From Pseudomonas viciae (GTDB taxonomy: Bacteria > Pseudomonadota > Gammaproteobacteria > Pseudomonadales > Pseudomonadaceae), in the NCBI RefSeq assembly GCF_004786035.1, contig NZ_CP035088.1:3756001-3820000 (forward strand): 64,000 bases of DNA, given 5' to 3'. Below the pieces are notes generated by a model. That model was not told the origin of the DNA. It searched no databases and saw only the letters and a list, made by a program, of their open reading frames with translations. The translations under genes and the position numbers were made by a program. This document shows, piece by piece, positions 62,023 through 64,000 of this stretch (positions within the stretch are counted from its first letter, which is position 1; each line of letters begins with the position of its first letter).

Positions 62023-63126
62023 TCAGCGATGGGTCTTGATGGCGGTCCAGGTGCGGGTGCGGATCCGTTCCACGGCGGCCGGCACCGGTTCCAGCGCGAA
62101 CAGGGTCTTGCGGGCTTCATCCGGCACATACATGGCGGGGTTGTTGCGGATATCGGCGTTCACCAACGCAGTGGCGTCCTTGTTCGGGTTGGGGTAACCG
62201 ATCTTGTTGCTGATCCGGGCAATCACATCCGGACGCAGGATGTAGTTGATGAACGCGTAAGCCTCTGTGGCATGAGGGGCGTTGGTGGGCACCATCATCA
62301 CGTCTGACCACATCGGCGCACCCTCCTTGGGCAGCGCCATCTCCACCTTGACGCCCTTGCCAGCATCTTCGGCCAACCGCTTGGCCAAAGCCACGCCGCC
62401 AGACCAGCCCACCCCTACGCAGATCTCACCGTTGGCCAGGTCCATGCCGTAGCGCGACGAATTGAAATAGGTGATGTAGGGACGAACCCTGGCCATTGCC
62501 TTCTGCGCCTGCTGGTAGTCTTCGCGCTTCTGGCTATTGGGGTCCAGGCCCTCGTAGTGCAAGGCGATGGGTACGATCTCATTGGCCGCATCAAGCAAAC
62601 CGACACCGCAACTGGCCAGCTTGGCCATATTCTCTTCCTTGAACAGGATGTCCCAGGTATTCATCTGCACGTCGGCCCCAAGCACCTGGCGAACCTTGTC
62701 GACGTTGTAGCCGATCAGCGTGGTGCCCCAGAGGTACGGCGCTGCATAGCGATTGCCTTCGTCACCGACGGCCTCCAGGGACTTCATGAACTCGGGGTCC
62801 AGATGCTGCCAGTTGGGCAGTTGGCTGCGGTCCAGGGGTTGCACTGCGCCGGCAGCGATCAGGTGACTGACGTTGGAGCTGCTCGGGTACACCACGTCAT
62901 ACCCGGAGTTGCCGGTCAGCAGTTTGGATTCCAGCGTCTCGACACTGTCGAAGACGTCATAGATCGGGCGGATGCCGGTTTCCTCCTGGAAGCTCTTCAG
63001 GATTTCCGGCGGCAGGTACTCGATCCAGTTGTAGATCCGCACCGTCCGCTCTTCGGCCAGGCTCGCGCCACTGACCAGCATCGAAACAGCAGTACCCAAC
63101 AAGGTGTTACGCAAAAGCCTGTTCAT
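62023..63126 (-). CDS. PotF/SpuD-type polyamine-binding periplasmic protein
   Basis: The 367-residue solute-binding protein has a signal peptide (MNRLLRNTLLGTAVSMLVSG... cleaved near ASLA-EE). The family pattern follows: VRIYNWIEYLPPEIL, YDVVYPSSSNVSHLIAAGAVQPLD, YAAPYLWGTTLIGYNVDKV and GVGWSGG. It should bind putrescine, spermidine or a related amine. The ATG at 63126 has GGAG 9 nt upstream; a longer open frame to 63165 lacks a signal-peptide start. No permease or ATPase gene lies beside it in the window. It follows a barrel protein gene by 39 bp, probably in one operon. Confidence 0.9.
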   Translation of the reverse strand: MNRLLRNTLLGTAVSMLVSGASLAEERTVRIYNWIEYLPPEILKSFQEETGIRPIYDVFDSVETLESKLLTGNSGYDVVYPSSSNVSHLIAAGAVQPLDRSQLPNWQHLDPEFMKSLEAVGDEGNRYAAPYLWGTTLIGYNVDKVRQVLGADVQMNTWDILFKEENMAKLASCGVGLLDAANEIVPIALHYEGLDPNSQKREDYQQAQKAMARVRPYITYFNSSRYGMDLANGEICVGVGWSGGVALAKRLAEDAGKGVKVEMALPKEGAPMWSDVMMVPTNAPHATEAYAFINYILRPDVIARISNKIGYPNPNKDATALVNADIRNNPAMYVPDEARKTLFALEPVPAAVERIRTRTWTAIKTHR

Positions 63127-63165
63127 GATCAAACACTCCAGCGCGGCCGCGAAGGCTCGCGGCAC

Positions 63166-64000
63166 TTAATAGCGGTAGGTGAAATAGAGTTCCAGCGCGC
63201 TGAATTTTTTATCGTCGCCGAACACCTGCTTGGCCGCGGCCATCGGCTTGACCCAGTTGTAGGACAGCGAGGTGCTCAGCGACTTCGAAGCAGCCCAGTC
63301 GAGGAAGACTACGCTCTCGTCGGCAAATCGGCGGTCACTGACGGCTGCGCCCATGTAGTTTTTCTCATCCAGCCAGAACTGGTAGTGAATCGCGCCGAGG
63401 GTCAGGCCTTCGTTGAGGTGAGTCTTGAGTGAAAACTGCTGGACGTTTTCGTTGCTGTTGAACAGCAGGTAGTTGCCAACAACATCGCCGATCAACCAGG
63501 TGCTCCAGTCGACGAACCCCTTGCTCAGGGACTCCCACGCCTCCTGGCGGTTGTCTGTGAGATTGCCGTCGCCGGAAAAGCTCGCGTAGCGGTAACCAAT
63601 GATCGGGGTCAGCGGCAACGTGTTGAAGGCGTAATCCGCCTGGCCATACCAAGCCTTGGCATCGTAATCCACGCCTTCTCCACTGCCTCGCTCCAGGGCA
63701 TATTCAGCATTCAGGGTCAGGTCAGGGATGCCCGGGACCTTGGCATTCAACGCCCTCACGTTGTACACCAGCATGCCATCGCGATGTCGCGGCGATGCCC
63801 GGCTTATGGGGCCCATGGCCTTGACCTTCATGGCCGTAGCCCCCAGCGTTACCTGATCGTCGAGGTTGTAATCCAGGTTCGCGCCACTCATGCGAAAGTC
63901 GCCAAGGTCGCTGTCGGTCCCCAGGCTGAACGCTTGAGCCTTCAAGGCGCCATGGTCCCAGGCAATCACTGCGGAATCCTTGAACGCTGTACGCGGGGCG
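63166..64000 (-). CDS. Outer-membrane beta-barrel protein (partial, 5' end outside window)
   Basis: The frame runs open to the window edge and has no start inside it. About 278 residues are visible. Alternating hydrophobic/polar strands (AWYGQADYAFNTLPLTPIIGYRYASFSGDG, LTLGAIHYQFWLD) and a terminal aromatic strand ELYFTYRY are typical of an outer-membrane porin or alginate-export-like barrel. It lies 39 bp upstream of the polyamine-binding protein gene. It may be the outer-membrane entry route for the same substrate, but the specific family is not clear to me. Confidence 0.75.
   Translation of the reverse strand, partial: APRTAFKDSAVIAWDHGALKAQAFSLGTDSDLGDFRMSGANLDYNLDDQVTLGATAMKVKAMGPISRASPRHRDGMLVYNVRALNAKVPGIPDLTLNAEYALERGSGEGVDYDAKAWYGQADYAFNTLPLTPIIGYRYASFSGDGNLTDNRQEAWESLSKGFVDWSTWLIGDVVGNYLLFNSNENVQQFSLKTHLNEGLTLGAIHYQFWLDEKNYMGAAVSDRRFADESVVFLDWAASKSLSTSLSYNWVKPMAAAKQVFGDDKKFSALELYFTYRY

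Noticed and set aside
1..64000. tRNA, rRNA, phage attachment sites or replication origin
   Set aside because: I saw no cloverleaf, rRNA segment, integrase or DnaA-box cluster on either strand; a tool-based scan was not possible.

Overview
The window is high-GC, gene-dense DNA from a fluorescens-type Pseudomonas. The evidence is REP palindromes of the CGCGAGC/GCTCGC type, lipopeptide-type NRPS genes, ANR/DNR boxes, an alginate epimerase with type I secretion, and strong similarity of each gene to Pseudomonas families.

Left half (1-44.1 kb): a specialised-metabolite island. A divergent MFS exporter plus cupin/JmjC-fold oxygenase operon (84-2455, minus) faces two giant NRPS genes (2753-32465) that overlap by 11 bp. 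These encode nine carrier domains but only eight adenylation domains. I read them as Ser - basic/Orn-like (D) - Glx-like - unknown (D) - unknown // Thr - Thr (D) - Glx-like - [C-T-TE with no A]. NRPS2 begins with two consecutive condensation domains. Next comes braA-braB-braC (32781-42685): glycosyltransferase, C-A(Ser)-T-C-A(Pro-like)-T-TE synthetase and FAD monooxygenase. This is the known brabantamide (SB-253514) locus. A LuxR-type regulator and an orphan OprM/NodT-type outer-membrane lipoprotein follow (43293-45632).

The most useful observation in this half is regulatory. A 20-bp element, TGTCCC-N11-ACA followed by GAC, occurs once in front of NRPS1, once in front of braA and once in front of luxR. 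In the braA and luxR leaders it is followed, after 51-52 nt, by a hairpin whose arms change together and whose loop carries ANGGA, the RsmA/E recognition core. The unknown lipopeptide, brabantamide and the regulator therefore look like one regulon.

Middle (45.6-50.5 kb): a small DUF2158-like protein, hemN with an upstream-overlapping HemN paralogue that lacks the radical-SAM cysteine triad, and a small CopD-like membrane protein. The last two transcription units each have an ANR/DNR box. An IS110-family element (about 49337-50507) follows. Its leader folds into a bridge RNA whose two target guides match the DNA on either side of the insertion, and the joined target is exactly the arm of the local REP element.

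Right part (50.7-64 kb): a 1871-residue secreted PsmE-like protein (mannuronan C-5-epimerase, RTX blocks, two cadherin-like domains, SGNH acetylesterase). A convergent type I secretion operon (ABC, HlyD, TolC) very probably exports it. A TetR regulator, a PotF-type periplasmic binding protein and an outer-membrane beta-barrel protein cut by the window edge complete the region.
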